Notes: generated by a model from the letters alone, not told the origin. Shown: positions 15,523 through 24,957, counted from the stretch's first letter. The stretch: 64,000 bases of DNA from Alteribacter aurantiacus DSM 18675 (GCF_000429705.1 NZ_KE386942.1:265241-329240); one strand, 5' to 3'. A program made the numbers and translations.

Positions 15523-16653
15523 TTATGAAACGACGCTTTTTTCAACAAAACGCTCTACGTCTTTTGTTACTTTTGTCTTTGCTTTTTTTCCGTTGTTTAA
15601 AAAGAACGGCATCCCCATGTTGAGTAACGGCTGAAGTCCGAAGTAATCGGATCGAATCACGGCTCCCACTGGCACTTCTACGATCTTTTTAACATCTGCT
15701 TCGGTCATTTCGTCCTTTTTGTCCGTTCGGTTTAGAATGAGTGAGAGCCCTTGTTTTTTGCCCAGTTGAAAGCGATCAAAGAGGCTCAAGGTATGCTTCA
15801 ACACACGAAGACTCATGCTATCCGGATTTAACACGTAGTAAATATGAGACGCTTCGTTTAATCCCATGAAACTGAGTGCAGAGACTCCTGTTGGCATATC
15901 TACAATCACGTAATCATAATGCTCTTTGCATACGCGGATGAGACGGCTAACGAGCTCATCTTCCAATTCTTCAGCTTGCTCAGGATTCGACGGTCCCAAA
16001 ATGACATCAATGCCCGTTTGTTCATGAGTCACGGCTACGTTTTGGACGTGATGAATGGCAAGCTCGTCCAATACAGGCTTCAAATCATAATACGAGCGGT
16101 TATGCTCAAGACCAAACGTCACATCCAGCCCGCCGAACTGAGCGTTTAAATCGATCATCACCACGCTTTTCTTGTGCTTTCCTTTTAAACACTGGGCGGT
16201 CATCGTTGAAAGGAGCGTTTTTCCTGATCCTCCCTTTGAACTGTAAAAACTCAACACTTCCCCTTGTGCCTGATAAGAATCGGATGTAGCAGCCGAGAAT
16301 TCACCACGCTCGACTTTTTCCTTCAAATGATACACAAGATCGTGCAGGCGCTCGGACTCTTCTTCAATCACAATCACGTCATATACCCCGAGTTTCATGT
16401 AGGCTCTCGCAGCGTCAAATGACCGTTCTTTCGTTATGGCGATTACGTACATATTTCCCGGCGTCCAAAGGGAGCTTTGATCTTTTAAAAACAAGTCATC
16501 CACAAAAGCAACGGAATACCCTTGCTGAAAGCTCTCCTCTTTCCACTCTTGTTCTTTTACAACGGTGAATGCGGCCTCTGTGAGACGACTCTCCAAGTGT
16601 TCGGTTAATGCCTCGTCAGGCGATATGATTAACGCACGCATTGTGTTCATCAT
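15523..16653 (-). CDS. tadZ: TadZ/CpaE-like ParA-type ATPase
   Basis: A 376-residue protein with a response-regulator-like N-terminal domain (residues 5-110, without the phosphoacceptor set) and a MinD/ParA-type ATPase domain with deviant Walker A YSSKGGSGKT at ~138-146, VVMIDLNAQFGG and YVIVDMPTG. TadZ positions the Tad machine in the cell. Its ATG overlaps the stop of cpaB by 4 bases. Confidence 0.88.
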   Translation of the reverse strand: MMNTMRALIISPDEALTEHLESRLTEAAFTVVKEQEWKEESFQQGYSVAFVDDLFLKDQSSLWTPGNMYVIAITKERSFDAARAYMKLGVYDVIVIEEESERLHDLVYHLKEKVERGEFSAATSDSYQAQGEVLSFYSSKGGSGKTLLSTMTAQCLKGKHKKSVVMIDLNAQFGGLDVTFGLEHNRSYYDLKPVLDELAIHHVQNVAVTHEQTGIDVILGPSNPEQAEELEDELVSRLIRVCKEHYDYVIVDMPTGVSALSFMGLNEASHIYYVLNPDSMSLRVLKHTLSLFDRFQLGKKQGLSLILNRTDKKDEMTEADVKKIVEVPVGAVIRSDYFGLQPLLNMGMPFFLNNGKKAKTKVTKDVERFVEKSVVS

Positions 16654-17411
16654 TCGTCATCCTCATCTTCGTTTTCGTCGTCTTCTTCCTCTTCGTCCTC
16701 ATCCTCGTCTTCCGGCTCATCCTCAGGTTCTTCTTCCTCTTCTGGTTCTTCCTCCGGCTGTTCTTCTTCTACAACCTCTTCCTGTTCGTCTTCAATACCG
16801 GGCTGTTGTACCTGATTCGCTAGAAGGATCCGGATCGAGTCAGCTGTATTTTGGTGATGAATAAAACGCTCCGCATCGCTAAGTGGCATGGACACTTTAA
16901 TGTCGCTCATGCCTTCTCCACCATCTTCTCGCTGAACGACCGTTACATTTTCAAACAATCGCGTTGTTGTAAACTCCTCGTCGGTATCATAGGTGACGAT
17001 AATATCGACCGTATCCCCTGACGCTACAGGTTGGTCCATCACCACGTTACTCGTTGCATTCATCCAGACAATTCTGTGATCTTCCGGAATATCGGCCCCT
17101 GCACGAAGGACATTACTTGTGAGGAGGTCCCCTTGTTGCATATTCACTACTGCAATCGTTCCTTCAATTTCGCTTGTGTCACGAACAAATGACCCTAGGT
17201 TGTCCACCTGTGGAATCTCAACCCATTCAATCATATCTTCCGTAATTTCCGTATACGTTTGGATATCTGTGGCTGCCACAGCCACTTGTGTACGCTCTCC
17301 CAAAGAATCCTGGGCAGCTCTGATTTGACTTAAAATTAAAACACTTGTGATAACAGCGAGTACAAAGGCGATTGTTAGAAAAATGAGTGCCTTCCGTTTT
17401 GCATCGATCAT
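16650..17411 (-). CDS. cpaB: Flp pilus assembly protein CpaB/RcpC with acidic tail
   Basis: A 253-residue protein with an N-terminal membrane helix (IFLTIAFVLAVITSVLIL), a SAF domain starting VAVAATDIQTYTEITEDM with QQGDLLTSNVL, and an RcpC-type second domain (SGDTVDIIVTYDTDEEF). The last ~48 residues are almost all Glu/Asp with a few Pro, an unusual extracytoplasmic tail. In Gram-negatives CpaB works with the outer-membrane secretin; here it probably stabilises the machine in the cell wall zone. It overlaps the gene before it by one base. Confidence 0.85.
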   Translation of the reverse strand: MIDAKRKALIFLTIAFVLAVITSVLILSQIRAAQDSLGERTQVAVAATDIQTYTEITEDMIEWVEIPQVDNLGSFVRDTSEIEGTIAVVNMQQGDLLTSNVLRAGADIPEDHRIVWMNATSNVVMDQPVASGDTVDIIVTYDTDEEFTTTRLFENVTVVQREDGGEGMSDIKVSMPLSDAERFIHHQNTADSIRILLANQVQQPGIEDEQEEVVEEEQPEEEPEEEEEPEDEPEDEDEDEEEEDDENEDEDDE

Positions 17412-18211
17412 TACGCGTCAACTCCGATATTTGTTTTGGCAGGTTCGACCGGAACCAATTGAATATATGGCACATTACCAGGTAACGTATGGCTCGGTAA
17501 TGTCACTTGTTTTCCTTTTCCATCTAAATGGAGGGTTTCATCAATCTCTTTTTTTGCTACGAGCCAGTTGTCCCCTTCTTTTATAACCAACTCAACAAGC
17601 TTGTTAATCGATCCTTTTCCAACGGTTGTAACACTATTACTAGAAACACGTGTCAACGTATACTCACTAACTTCTTTCTTCTTATAAATAGAGAACCGTT
17701 TTTTCTTTTGCAAAAAGGGCTTCACATCTGTGGTAATCACCCACATGTTTTGCTCGTTGATTCTATTTGAAAGAAAAGATTGTACGTGGTCATGCGTGAG
17801 AAGTTCTTTTTCATGTTTAAGAAGTTCAGCAGTCAGGAACAAGACATGTGTGGGTCCGCTTAGACTCGTCACAGGAAAAAGAACGAGTGACAATTCAGGC
17901 AGCAGCCAATTCCGTAACCGAAGTAAGTCGTCGCTAGCCGTATACTGCTCATCATAAAAGTAAACGATAAGTCCTTCGTCACCTACGCTTGCCCGGAAGT
18001 AGTCCACTTGGTCTTGCAATGAATAAGCGCTTGTTTTGACAGACTTTCGAAACCATCCGGCTTTCGTTTCTTTTAAATGTGGAGTAAGGGTCGACTTTGT
18101 CTTACTCTCAACTCGAACCTCTTTGATAAAAACGGAAGACGCTCGATCGTCGAACCATTCTTTCATTATCTGAGTACTAATTCCCACGCTTTCATCGATT
18201 ACAAGTTTCAT
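17411..18211 (-). CDS. Unknown first protein of the tad operon
   Basis: A 266-residue soluble protein with no membrane helix or signal peptide. It has no nucleotide-binding motif. The central part (GLIVYFYDEQYTASDDLLRL, ELSLVLFPVTSLSGPTHVLFL) looks like an alpha/beta fold. The last third (VGKGSINKLVELVIKEGDNW) is strand rich. It shares a TAATG junction with cpaB and so belongs to the operon. It may be a cytoplasmic tad accessory protein; I cannot assign a family. Confidence 0.6.
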   Translation of the reverse strand: MKLVIDESVGISTQIMKEWFDDRASSVFIKEVRVESKTKSTLTPHLKETKAGWFRKSVKTSAYSLQDQVDYFRASVGDEGLIVYFYDEQYTASDDLLRLRNWLLPELSLVLFPVTSLSGPTHVLFLTAELLKHEKELLTHDHVQSFLSNRINEQNMWVITTDVKPFLQKKKRFSIYKKKEVSEYTLTRVSSNSVTTVGKGSINKLVELVIKEGDNWLVAKKEIDETLHLDGKGKQVTLPSHTLPGNVPYIQLVPVEPAKTNIGVDA

Positions 18212-18800
18212 AGAACAAGTCGCCCTTCCTGTGCTGTTCTTTTGTCATTCCTCTAAATGTGTCGATCCAGTGAATTCTATCTATTATGTTTATCACACGT
18301 ATACCCCATTGCCAAATAGTGCACACACCTCACATCAGGTCAATAGACCTATATACGCGCACGATACGGACACGCCTAGGAGTATTTTATTTTTACAGTC
18401 TTTTTACAGAACAAGGACAAAGGTCATAACAGTCCTTTGGGTACATAAGTTTTAAAACAAAACTTTCTCACCACTCAAAAAACGCTGTCACACAACAGGC
18501 TCAACGGTTCTCCCTCCCCCTCTCCGCCCTTTGTTCCGACGCCATTTTCCTTCCAAACAGATCTAAAAGACTATTATTTCGACATTATTCTTAACCTCTT
18601 AGTCTATAGTCACAGTTATTTAGATCTACACAGGAGATACTTTCCTATTATCAGTGGCTATTTACCTTTTTTTGTTACCCTCTCCAAAAGCTTTACAAAC
18701 CTTACCAATCAATCTTTTTTCACTATTTCTCCAAAATCAACCAAATGTTTCCCCACCAACCACTCACGCATCTAAAGTCCCACCTTTTTTTGTCGAAACC

Positions 18801-18826
18801 TATTGGGGTCTGACCCCCGAACAATT
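18801..18826 (+). repeat. Intergenic palindrome GGGGTCTGACCCC, copy 2
   Basis: TATTGGGGTCTGACCCCCG followed by AACAATT, matching copy 1 (371-395) over about 25 bases on the opposite strand. It has no T-run and lies 30 bases from a separate terminator. Confidence 0.55.
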
Positions 18827-18849
18827 ATGTAAAAATGTGAAAACACATG

Positions 18850-18893
18850 CCAAAAAGCCCAACACGAAAGTTTTTTCTTCGTGTCGGGCTTCC
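18850..18893 (-). terminator. Terminator of the nucleoside hydrolase operon
   Basis: AAGCCCGACACGAA pairs with TTCGTGTTGGGCTT on the minus strand (one G-T pair) across a 10-base loop, followed by TTTTT. It lies 240 bases beyond the nucleoside hydrolase stop. Confidence 0.7.
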
Positions 18894-19132
18894 TTATATC
18901 AGTTAATAGGTAATCATCACCACAAGATATAGGAACTCAGAGTAATTCACTCCGTATAAAAGGGAAATGAATTATTACCTTCTTCCCATCAATGGCACCT
19001 GACTCACGATCGACTCCAAACGCCAATTCCTAATGGTACACCACCATCACAGCTCTCTTCGTGTACGACAGTTTCAGCTAGAGCGACATTTACCTGCTCT
19101 CTCTTCGCCAAGCCAATCACACAACCGATCCA

Positions 19133-20104
19133 TCACATCCCAACATCCTCGTCCTTCTTCTGCGACAAAATCGCCTTGAAATCTTCCAAAAAAGCCACTC
19201 CATCTGCTGCAATCGCCACTCGGTGTATCGGCCCCGGCTTCAACTCTTCCAACCCCCGAAGATCAGGAAACGTTACCCCCGCGGTCAATGTATCCCCTGA
19301 CTCTACAAACACCCGATAATCTACAAACGTATACATATCAGGGTTCATTAAAACACTGATCGCCACCACATCATGAAGAGGTGTCCCAAGGAGTTTATCG
19401 ACCGTTGCCGCTTCATAAAAGTCGTAATAATAATTCAAGAGAGCCTCAAAAAACACATATCCGTTCTCAAACGCAATCTCCTTAATAACCTCCATTGGCA
19501 CAATCAGCTTATCCGTCACATTCAATGGTACAATTGTCATGTTTGACACCTTGTCAATGACTAGCTTCGCTGCAACCGGATCCTCATAGATATTCGCCTC
19601 AGCAAGAGGAGTCACGTTTCCCGGCACAAAAAACGCCCCGCCCATCACCACGTACTCCTTCACCACCCTATTCATGAGCCTCGGATAAAACGTACACAAT
19701 GCCGCGAGAGCCGTCAGCCTCCCCGTCGTAACCACGATCACTTCTTTTCTATAATTTTTAATCACATCAATCACATCAAAGAAGTTCTCAAAAGGCTCCA
19801 CATCAATCAATTCGGGGACATTGACCTCCCCGAGACCAAACTCCCCATGAATCTCCGGGTGCGCCTCAACCTCCTTTCCCGTTAACGGCCCTTTAGCCCC
19901 AGAGAAAACCGGCACATCATCCATCCCCATTAAATCCAGTAAAAACACCGCATTTCGTACCGCATTATCCCGAGTCGTGTTCCCATAATCCGCCACAACC
20001 CCAATCAACTCGATATCCGGATGCATACACGCATAAAAAATCGCAATCGCATCATCAATACCCGGATCACAGAACAACAATACTTTCTTCTTTACCCGAC
20101 TCAC
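19133..20104 (-). CDS. Inosine-uridine-preferring nucleoside hydrolase family protein
   Basis: A 323-residue cytoplasmic enzyme of the IunH family, which cleaves the N-glycosidic bond of ribonucleosides for base salvage. The calcium-binding motif is DPGIDDAIAI at residues ~13-22, followed by VVADYGNTTRDNAVRNAVFLL. Further landmarks are VVTTGRLTALA, YVVMGGAF, EANIYEDPVAAKLV and PLHDVVAI. The metal ligands expected in the family are present, so activity is likely. It overlaps the DUF2935 gene by one base. Substrate range cannot be read from the sequence. Confidence 0.87.
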   Translation of the reverse strand: MSRVKKKVLLFCDPGIDDAIAIFYACMHPDIELIGVVADYGNTTRDNAVRNAVFLLDLMGMDDVPVFSGAKGPLTGKEVEAHPEIHGEFGLGEVNVPELIDVEPFENFFDVIDVIKNYRKEVIVVTTGRLTALAALCTFYPRLMNRVVKEYVVMGGAFFVPGNVTPLAEANIYEDPVAAKLVIDKVSNMTIVPLNVTDKLIVPMEVIKEIAFENGYVFFEALLNYYYDFYEAATVDKLLGTPLHDVVAISVLMNPDMYTFVDYRVFVESGDTLTAGVTFPDLRGLEELKPGPIHRVAIAADGVAFLEDFKAILSQKKDEDVGM

Positions 20105-20904
20105 TACATCTCATCCTGAACCCGCGGCGCAGCAGGATTACAATCAACCGCCTCCTGATTACCCGCCTCTGCTACTTTCATTAAATAATAACACTCTTCC
20201 CTTGCCATGTGATCCGCCATTAAAGGCGATAACGTACTCAAAAGCTCATCACTTAACTCCAACTCCTCAATCTCGTGCAAAAACCCTTTAAACAACTCAA
20301 TCTCAAGGCGGACATCATCATTAAACCTCGACAATGCAGGAAACGAATCCACATTCGCCCTCAAATACCCTCGAAGCTCCACGGCCTTGATGTAAAAGTC
20401 CTCAAACCGCTCAACAAACTCGTTCCCCTTCTCTTGAAGTTGCTTCTCCACCATATCCAAGCTACCCGATATTCCTGACGCATGTCCCGCCGCATCCAAT
20501 AACCAAACAAGGTGGTGATGCAGCTCATGAAACACAGGAGGTTCTTCCCCCTTTGCCAAATAAGACATCACAAGCTGATACTCCTCAAGCTCATTGACCA
20601 TATGATTGATAAACGTAGGGGGCAAATGACTCCGAATCCGCCCCTCTAACTGCCTTCTCACAATTGACAATTTGAAGTCCCGAAACCGGTCCGTCAGCCC
20701 CTTCACTTCCCTCGTAAACCCAACATAATCCCCCACACCATTCCTTACATCCTCAAGCAACCGATCATAAAAATGCCTGAATTCCTTTGCAACTTCCACA
20801 TCATCCATCTCGCTCACCGGAAACGAGTCAATCAAAAATCGCGCATGGTCCCCCATCACCTGTAACCAAAACTCATGTTCAAACGCCGCCACTTTTTCAA
20901 ACAA
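20104..20904 (-). CDS. DUF2935 domain protein
   Basis: A protein of about 266 residues from the TTG at 20904 (AAAGGAG 10 bases upstream). An ATG at 20952 would add 16 residues but has no ribosome site. It is all helical and shows FEHEFWLQVMGDHARFLIDSF at the start and HELHHHLVWLLDAAGHA in the middle, the paired FEH-FW and histidine-rich segments of the DUF2935 family, which resemble ferritin-like four-helix bundles. The many His and Glu residues suggest metal binding. It is cotranscribed with the nucleoside hydrolase; the link between the two is unclear. Confidence 0.75.
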   Translation of the reverse strand: MFEKVAAFEHEFWLQVMGDHARFLIDSFPVSEMDDVEVAKEFRHFYDRLLEDVRNGVGDYVGFTREVKGLTDRFRDFKLSIVRRQLEGRIRSHLPPTFINHMVNELEEYQLVMSYLAKGEEPPVFHELHHHLVWLLDAAGHASGISGSLDMVEKQLQEKGNEFVERFEDFYIKAVELRGYLRANVDSFPALSRFNDDVRLEIELFKGFLHEIEELELSDELLSTLSPLMADHMAREECYYLMKVAEAGNQEAVDCNPAAPRVQDEM

Positions 20905-20988
20905 CCGATCACATCTCCTTTCATCATCATCTCCACAATCTACCTTATTCATGAAGAAACAAAGGTATGTGACCCTAAACCCTACAAC

Positions 20989-21666
20989 TTACTCCCCATT
21001 CTCCAAAAACACCTGCAAACCCTCCGCCTTATTCTCATACCCAAACGCCGCCGTCACACCCCAATCATCCCCATCCGCCTCATTGATATGAATGTCAAGG
21101 TCATGAACCACTCTGTGTAAAAAACGAAGAGCCTCAATATCGCCTCCCGATTCCGCCATCTCGACTAGCCGCATCGCCGTTCCAATGTCCTCTTTTGCCA
21201 CCGAAGCGGCGAATCCGTCGTTATATAAAAAAGAGAGCTCCTCTCGCAACCTGTGCCACTCCCCACTCACTTTTACCTCGCTCATCTCCAAATCCTGAAT
21301 CCGGTTCCACCCCGTCAGCTCATTCAAATAATCATGCGCACTTCCAAGAGTCGCCTTCGCATTCAGCTCCATTCCTTCCCCAAAGGCAACCGTCATCACT
21401 TCTCCGTCCTCTTCTTTATCCAATGTCCCATCTTTCTCACTACCTTCACTTTCCTGCTCTTCAGCCTCACCATCACCGGACTCCCCATTTTCACTCCGCT
21501 CTTCTTCCTTTTCATCCTCCGCGCTCTCTTCTACTTCCATCTCTTCCTCATCTCCAGCCGATGCTTCACGATCGTTCCCTGAAAAAATCGTCATCCCTCC
21601 AACCACTACACAAAACACAACGAAACAAACAACCCACAACCCATTCTTCTTCATAAATGCCATCAT
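20989..21666 (-). CDS. Membrane-anchored protein with long acidic linker
   Basis: A 225-residue protein with one N-terminal helix (LWVVCFVVFCVVVGGMTIF), then about 60 residues nearly all Glu, Asp, Ser and Gly, then a folded C-terminal domain from residue ~95. This domain (ATLGSAHDYLNELTGW, EWHRLREELSFLY, FLHRVVHDLDIHIN) is helical and repeats a His/Asp pattern. I know no family for it. GGGGGAGG lies 9 bases before the ATG. It is 84 bases upstream of the DUF2935 gene and may share its transcript. Confidence 0.6.
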   Translation of the reverse strand: MMAFMKKNGLWVVCFVVFCVVVGGMTIFSGNDREASAGDEEEMEVEESAEDEKEEERSENGESGDGEAEEQESEGSEKDGTLDKEEDGEVMTVAFGEGMELNAKATLGSAHDYLNELTGWNRIQDLEMSEVKVSGEWHRLREELSFLYNDGFAASVAKEDIGTAMRLVEMAESGGDIEALRFLHRVVHDLDIHINEADGDDWGVTAAFGYENKAEGLQVFLENGE

Positions 21667-21776
21667 TTGAAGATTCCTCCCCCACTGGATTCGTACTACA
21701 TCATTCCACGTCCCCCCGCGCGTATCCTTCGTAAAATCATGAGAGAGATTGTCACATCGCCACTCGACAAAAACAC

Positions 21777-21818
21777 AAAAAAAAGACCGCCCGCACCCAA
21801 ATGCAGACAGTCTTTTGT
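21777..21818 (-). terminator. Terminator of the YjcZ-family gene
   Basis: AAAGACTGTCTGCA and TGCGGGCGGTCTTT form a stem with several G-T pairs on the minus strand, followed by a run of eight T. It begins a few bases after the small peptide's stop. Confidence 0.65.
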
Positions 21819-21824
21819 ATCAAA

Positions 21825-21950
21825 TTACCAACCGCAACCGCAGCCGTAGCTAGCTCCGCCTACGCTACCACCGTTGTAGCAAGCACAACCGATAATAACC
21901 AACAATACGAAAATAACAAGGATGAAAGAAGCACCGTTAGATTTGCTCAT
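21825..21950 (-). CDS. YjcZ family sporulation peptide
   Basis: A 41-residue peptide: MSKSNGASFILVIFVLLVII, then GCACYNGG, and a Gly/Cys/Tyr tail ending GCGCGW. A single hydrophobic helix followed by a Gly-rich end is the hallmark of YjcZ peptides, which occur in spore-forming Bacillaceae, often in many copies. AAAAAGGAGGGG lies 5 bases before the ATG and a terminator follows, so it is its own unit. It supports a spore-forming host. Confidence 0.8.
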   Translation of the reverse strand: MSKSNGASFILVIFVLLVIIGCACYNGGSVGGASYGCGCGW

Positions 21951-22051
21951 GTTTTCCCCTCCTTTTTCCTGAACTCCATACAGAGTATGTCAAAAAATGA
22001 AGGTGGGGCAGGCTCCTGTAATGGTTTGTCTAAAAATAGACGGTCGACTTC

Positions 22052-23362
22052 TTATAAAAAGACAATAAACAAAAATCCGAGCGCAACAGCAGTTATTGTC
22101 GTTACCAGTCCTGGTATCATAAAGCTGTGGTTTAACACATACTTCCCGATCTTCGTCGTACCCGTTCGGTCAAAATTAATCGCAGCAATAATTGGACCAT
22201 AGTTCGGAATAAAGAAATACCCGTTCACTGCCGGGAACATAGCAATCAAAAAGAGTGGATTGATCCCAAGAGCAATCCCGAGCGGTGCAAGTGCCGTCAC
22301 CGTTGCCGCCTGACTGTTTAACAATATTGATAAAATAAACAAAGCGACCGCAAACAGCCAAGGCGCCCCTGTAACAAGTCCTTGCATCGAAGCTTCAATC
22401 GCCTCACTATTTCCCTGGAAGAACGTATCCCCCATCCAAGCAATCCCAAAGATCGCCACAACCGCCACAATCCCTGCGCGAAACACACTTCCTGTCGCAA
22501 TCTTTGATACATCTGTTTTACAAAATAAAATAATAATGGCCGCGACAGTGAGCATGATAATCTGAATCGCATAAGGCATCGATAAAGATTCCACTCCTCC
22601 ATCCGTTTCCCAAGCCGGACGAAGCTCTGGGAAACTTCCGAGAAGAACGATCAACACAGACGCCACAAGGAACAACCCAACAGCAAACTTTGCTTTGCCT
22701 GTAACTACAATCTTATCTCTAGCCTCACGAATCGGCTCCAACCCTTTTTCAAGACGCCTCTTGTATTCTGGATCGTCTTCAAGCTCCGCTCCTTTTTTAC
22801 TCATAACAAAAGCAGCCGTCATGATTCCAAGAAACGTAGCCGGAATCGTGACACCAATGATTTGTAAAAGAGTCACATCAAACGGAGCAAGTAACGCCAA
22901 AAGAGCGACCGTCGCCGCTGAAATCGGACTCGCCGTGATGGCTTGCTGTGAGGCAATGACTGCCACTGACATAGGCCTCTCCGGTCTGACTTTTGACTCC
23001 TGACTCACTTCCGCAATTACCGGCAACAAGGTATACGCCACGTGCCCAGTCCCTGCAAAAAACGTAAATAAATACGTTGTCACAGGAGCCATAAACGTAA
23101 TTCTATCGGGATTTTTTCTAAGTATTTTCTCCGCAACCGTGACCAAGTAGTCCATACCACCTGCCGCTTGTAAAGCTCCGGCTGCCGTCACAACTGCCAC
23201 GATCATCAGCATCACATCAATCGGCGGTTCCGTTGGCTGAAGACCAAACCCGAACGTCAACACACCAAGGCCGACACCACCCATTACTCCAAGGCCAATA
23301 CCGCCCATTCTAGCACCAATAAAAATGGCCAAAAGGACGACGGCCAATTCAATCCATATCAT
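22052..23362 (-). CDS. Anaerobic C4-dicarboxylate transporter, DcuA/DcuB family
   Basis: A 436-residue polytopic protein (about 10-12 helices) beginning MIWIELAVVLLAIFIGARMG, which lines up with the start of the Escherichia coli DcuA protein. Other Dcu landmarks are AAGGMDYLV, FFAGTGHVAYTLLPVIAEV, SQQAITASPISAATVAL and NHSFMIPG. It should exchange aspartate, malate, fumarate and succinate across the membrane. In-frame ATGs up to 23392 are possible starts; the one at 23362 agrees best with the family. No fumarase or aspartase gene is near. Confidence 0.85.
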   Translation of the reverse strand: MIWIELAVVLLAIFIGARMGGIGLGVMGGVGLGVLTFGFGLQPTEPPIDVMLMIVAVVTAAGALQAAGGMDYLVTVAEKILRKNPDRITFMAPVTTYLFTFFAGTGHVAYTLLPVIAEVSQESKVRPERPMSVAVIASQQAITASPISAATVALLALLAPFDVTLLQIIGVTIPATFLGIMTAAFVMSKKGAELEDDPEYKRRLEKGLEPIREARDKIVVTGKAKFAVGLFLVASVLIVLLGSFPELRPAWETDGGVESLSMPYAIQIIMLTVAAIIILFCKTDVSKIATGSVFRAGIVAVVAIFGIAWMGDTFFQGNSEAIEASMQGLVTGAPWLFAVALFILSILLNSQAATVTALAPLGIALGINPLFLIAMFPAVNGYFFIPNYGPIIAAINFDRTGTTKIGKYVLNHSFMIPGLVTTITAVALGFLFIVFL

Positions 23363-23560
23363 GTCGTTCATCACCTTCTTCATCGAATTCATTCATTTCA
23401 TCACAGTAAAGGATTAAAAGTGTTACGTTCCTTTTTATCATACTTTTTCTCATTGCTCAATACTTCACAACATTTTCCACTTTTTGAAACCGTTCTATTT
23501 TTTGAACAACCATGCCCGTGATAAACTAGAGAAAGACTTTCAAAGGCGGAGGGACGGTAC

Positions 23561-24688
23561 ATGATCACAATCATCTTTAGTAGTATTGTGCTACTGATCG
23601 TAGGTACGATATGCATTCAATGGTATAAAGGCATTCGCAACATGCCATTTATTACTCAGAAAGCTACCGATAGTCTATCGCCAAACGAAACGGTCAGCGT
23701 CATCATCGCAGCCAAGGACGAGGAAAAGGACTTGGCATCGACCATACGCTCCCTTATGAATCAGTCTTATTCCAATATGGAGGTAATCGTTGTTAATGAC
23801 CGTTCCGTTGACGGCACAGGGCGTCTACTGGACCAATTGTCCTCAGCCTTCCCCTCCTTGCATATGATTCACATAAAAGAACTCCCTACAGGGTGGCTCG
23901 GTAAAAATCACGCTCTATATAAAGGGTACAAAGCATCATCAGGTCAGTGGCTATTGTTTGCTGACGCCGACATCACCTTTCATGAACGAGCTGTGGAACG
24001 GTCCATTTCCTACGCTAAAGCTGCTAACCTTGATCACCTTGCTCTCCTCCCTGAAAACAAAGGTGGCTCCTTTTTTTACCGGATGTTTTACATCTTTTGG
24101 AGCATCATCGGTGTATGGAACTTTATCGCCGCCGGCCATGCGGGAGTAGGGGCGTTTAACTTCATGAAGCGAGAGGTGTATAAAAAAGCAGGCACCCACA
24201 AGGCCATCGCCCTTCGCCCAGATGATGACATGAAACTTGGCAAAACAATCGTAGATGGAGGCTTTAATCAAAAGCTTGGATTCGGCAACGGTGTTATCTC
24301 CATTCAGTGGTACGACACGCTCCGCGAGATGGTTCGAGGACTTGAGAAAAACTTATTTGCCTTTATGCAATACCGAATCAGCATCGTGATCGCGGCAACT
24401 CTCGGCATCCTCTCTTTTCACGTCTCTCCGTTTTTCCTTGTGTTTTACCCATCCTTTTGGGTGAGCACGCTGAGCGCATATGTATTGTTGATCTACGTGT
24501 TTATGTACGTGAAAAACAAGCGCTACTTCTCTCATCCATGGTGGCTTGTCGTGACAGTTCCATTGTGCGCGCTGATCTTTTTATACTGCTTGTGGCGCTC
24601 CATGTGGAAGACCTATCGTCGCGGCGGTGTGGAATGGCGCGGGACGACGTACGGGTTGGACGAGTTGAAGGGGAGGAAGAGAGAGTGA
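23561..24688 (+). CDS. Membrane glycosyltransferase, GT2 family
   Basis: A 375-residue GT-A fold enzyme. It has an N-terminal helix, then VSVIIAAKDEEKDLASTIRS and MEVIVVNDRSVDGTG, the nucleotide-sugar-binding DADI at ~143-146, the catalytic-site region LRPDDDMKLG at ~225, and three C-terminal helices followed by a basic tail. This resembles the HpnB/CrtQ-like transferases that glycosylate lipids or carotenoids. No hopanoid or carotenoid genes are nearby, so the substrate is open. GGAGGG lies 7 bases before the ATG. A 20-21 bp repeat array follows the stop. Confidence 0.8.
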   Translation: MITIIFSSIVLLIVGTICIQWYKGIRNMPFITQKATDSLSPNETVSVIIAAKDEEKDLASTIRSLMNQSYSNMEVIVVNDRSVDGTGRLLDQLSSAFPSLHMIHIKELPTGWLGKNHALYKGYKASSGQWLLFADADITFHERAVERSISYAKAANLDHLALLPENKGGSFFYRMFYIFWSIIGVWNFIAAGHAGVGAFNFMKREVYKKAGTHKAIALRPDDDMKLGKTIVDGGFNQKLGFGNGVISIQWYDTLREMVRGLEKNLFAFMQYRISIVIAATLGILSFHVSPFFLVFYPSFWVSTLSAYVLLIYVFMYVKNKRYFSHPWWLVVTVPLCALIFLYCLWRSMWKTYRRGGVEWRGTTYGLDELKGRKRE

Positions 24689-24696
24689 GTTCTGGG

Positions 24697-24890
24697 TTCT
24701 TAATGGCAGAAATCGTTGCCTTTTTGGCAGAATTACTGCTATTTGAGGAAGAATTATTCTCTTTTCCGTTAGAATTATAGAGCTTTTTGGTAGGATTCCT
24801 ACTCCTTCTTAAGCTCCGCCTCCTTAATGGCAGAATTATCACCATTTAAGAAAGAAATAATCCCTTTTTCAAAAGAAATACGTCGCTATC
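24697..24890. repeat. Repeat array A: nine degenerate ~21-bp units
   Basis: Units of the type TTTTTGGCAGAATTATNNNC recur with the AGAATT-like core at 24708, 24729, 24750, 24771, 24792, 24812, 24832, 24853 and 24874, i.e. steps of 20-21 bases throughout. The units are only 50-80% alike. The array fills the space between the glycosyltransferase stop and the shared terminator. Confidence 0.75.
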
Positions 24891-24918
24891 TCACAAAAAA
24901 ACTCCTTAACAAAGCCCA

Positions 24919-24957
24919 AAAAGACCGCTACTCCAAAACGGAGTAACGGTCCTTTTC
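24919..24957. terminator. Bidirectional terminator between glpP and the glycosyltransferase
   Basis: GACCGCTACTCC pairs with GGAGTAACGGTC across a 5-base loop, with A-run before and T-run after, between convergent genes. A closely similar hairpin is found at 36069-36107. Confidence 0.75.

Larger units (their letters stand above)
18212..19132. other. Long intergenic region between the tad operon and the nucleoside hydrolase genes
   Basis: About 920 bases. The tad promoter and leader must lie in the part next to 18211, but no single promoter stands out. The region also holds the second copy of the GGGGTC palindrome (18801-18826) and one strong hairpin (18854-18891). No open frame here has a credible ribosome site or protein pattern. 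Confidence 0.6.
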
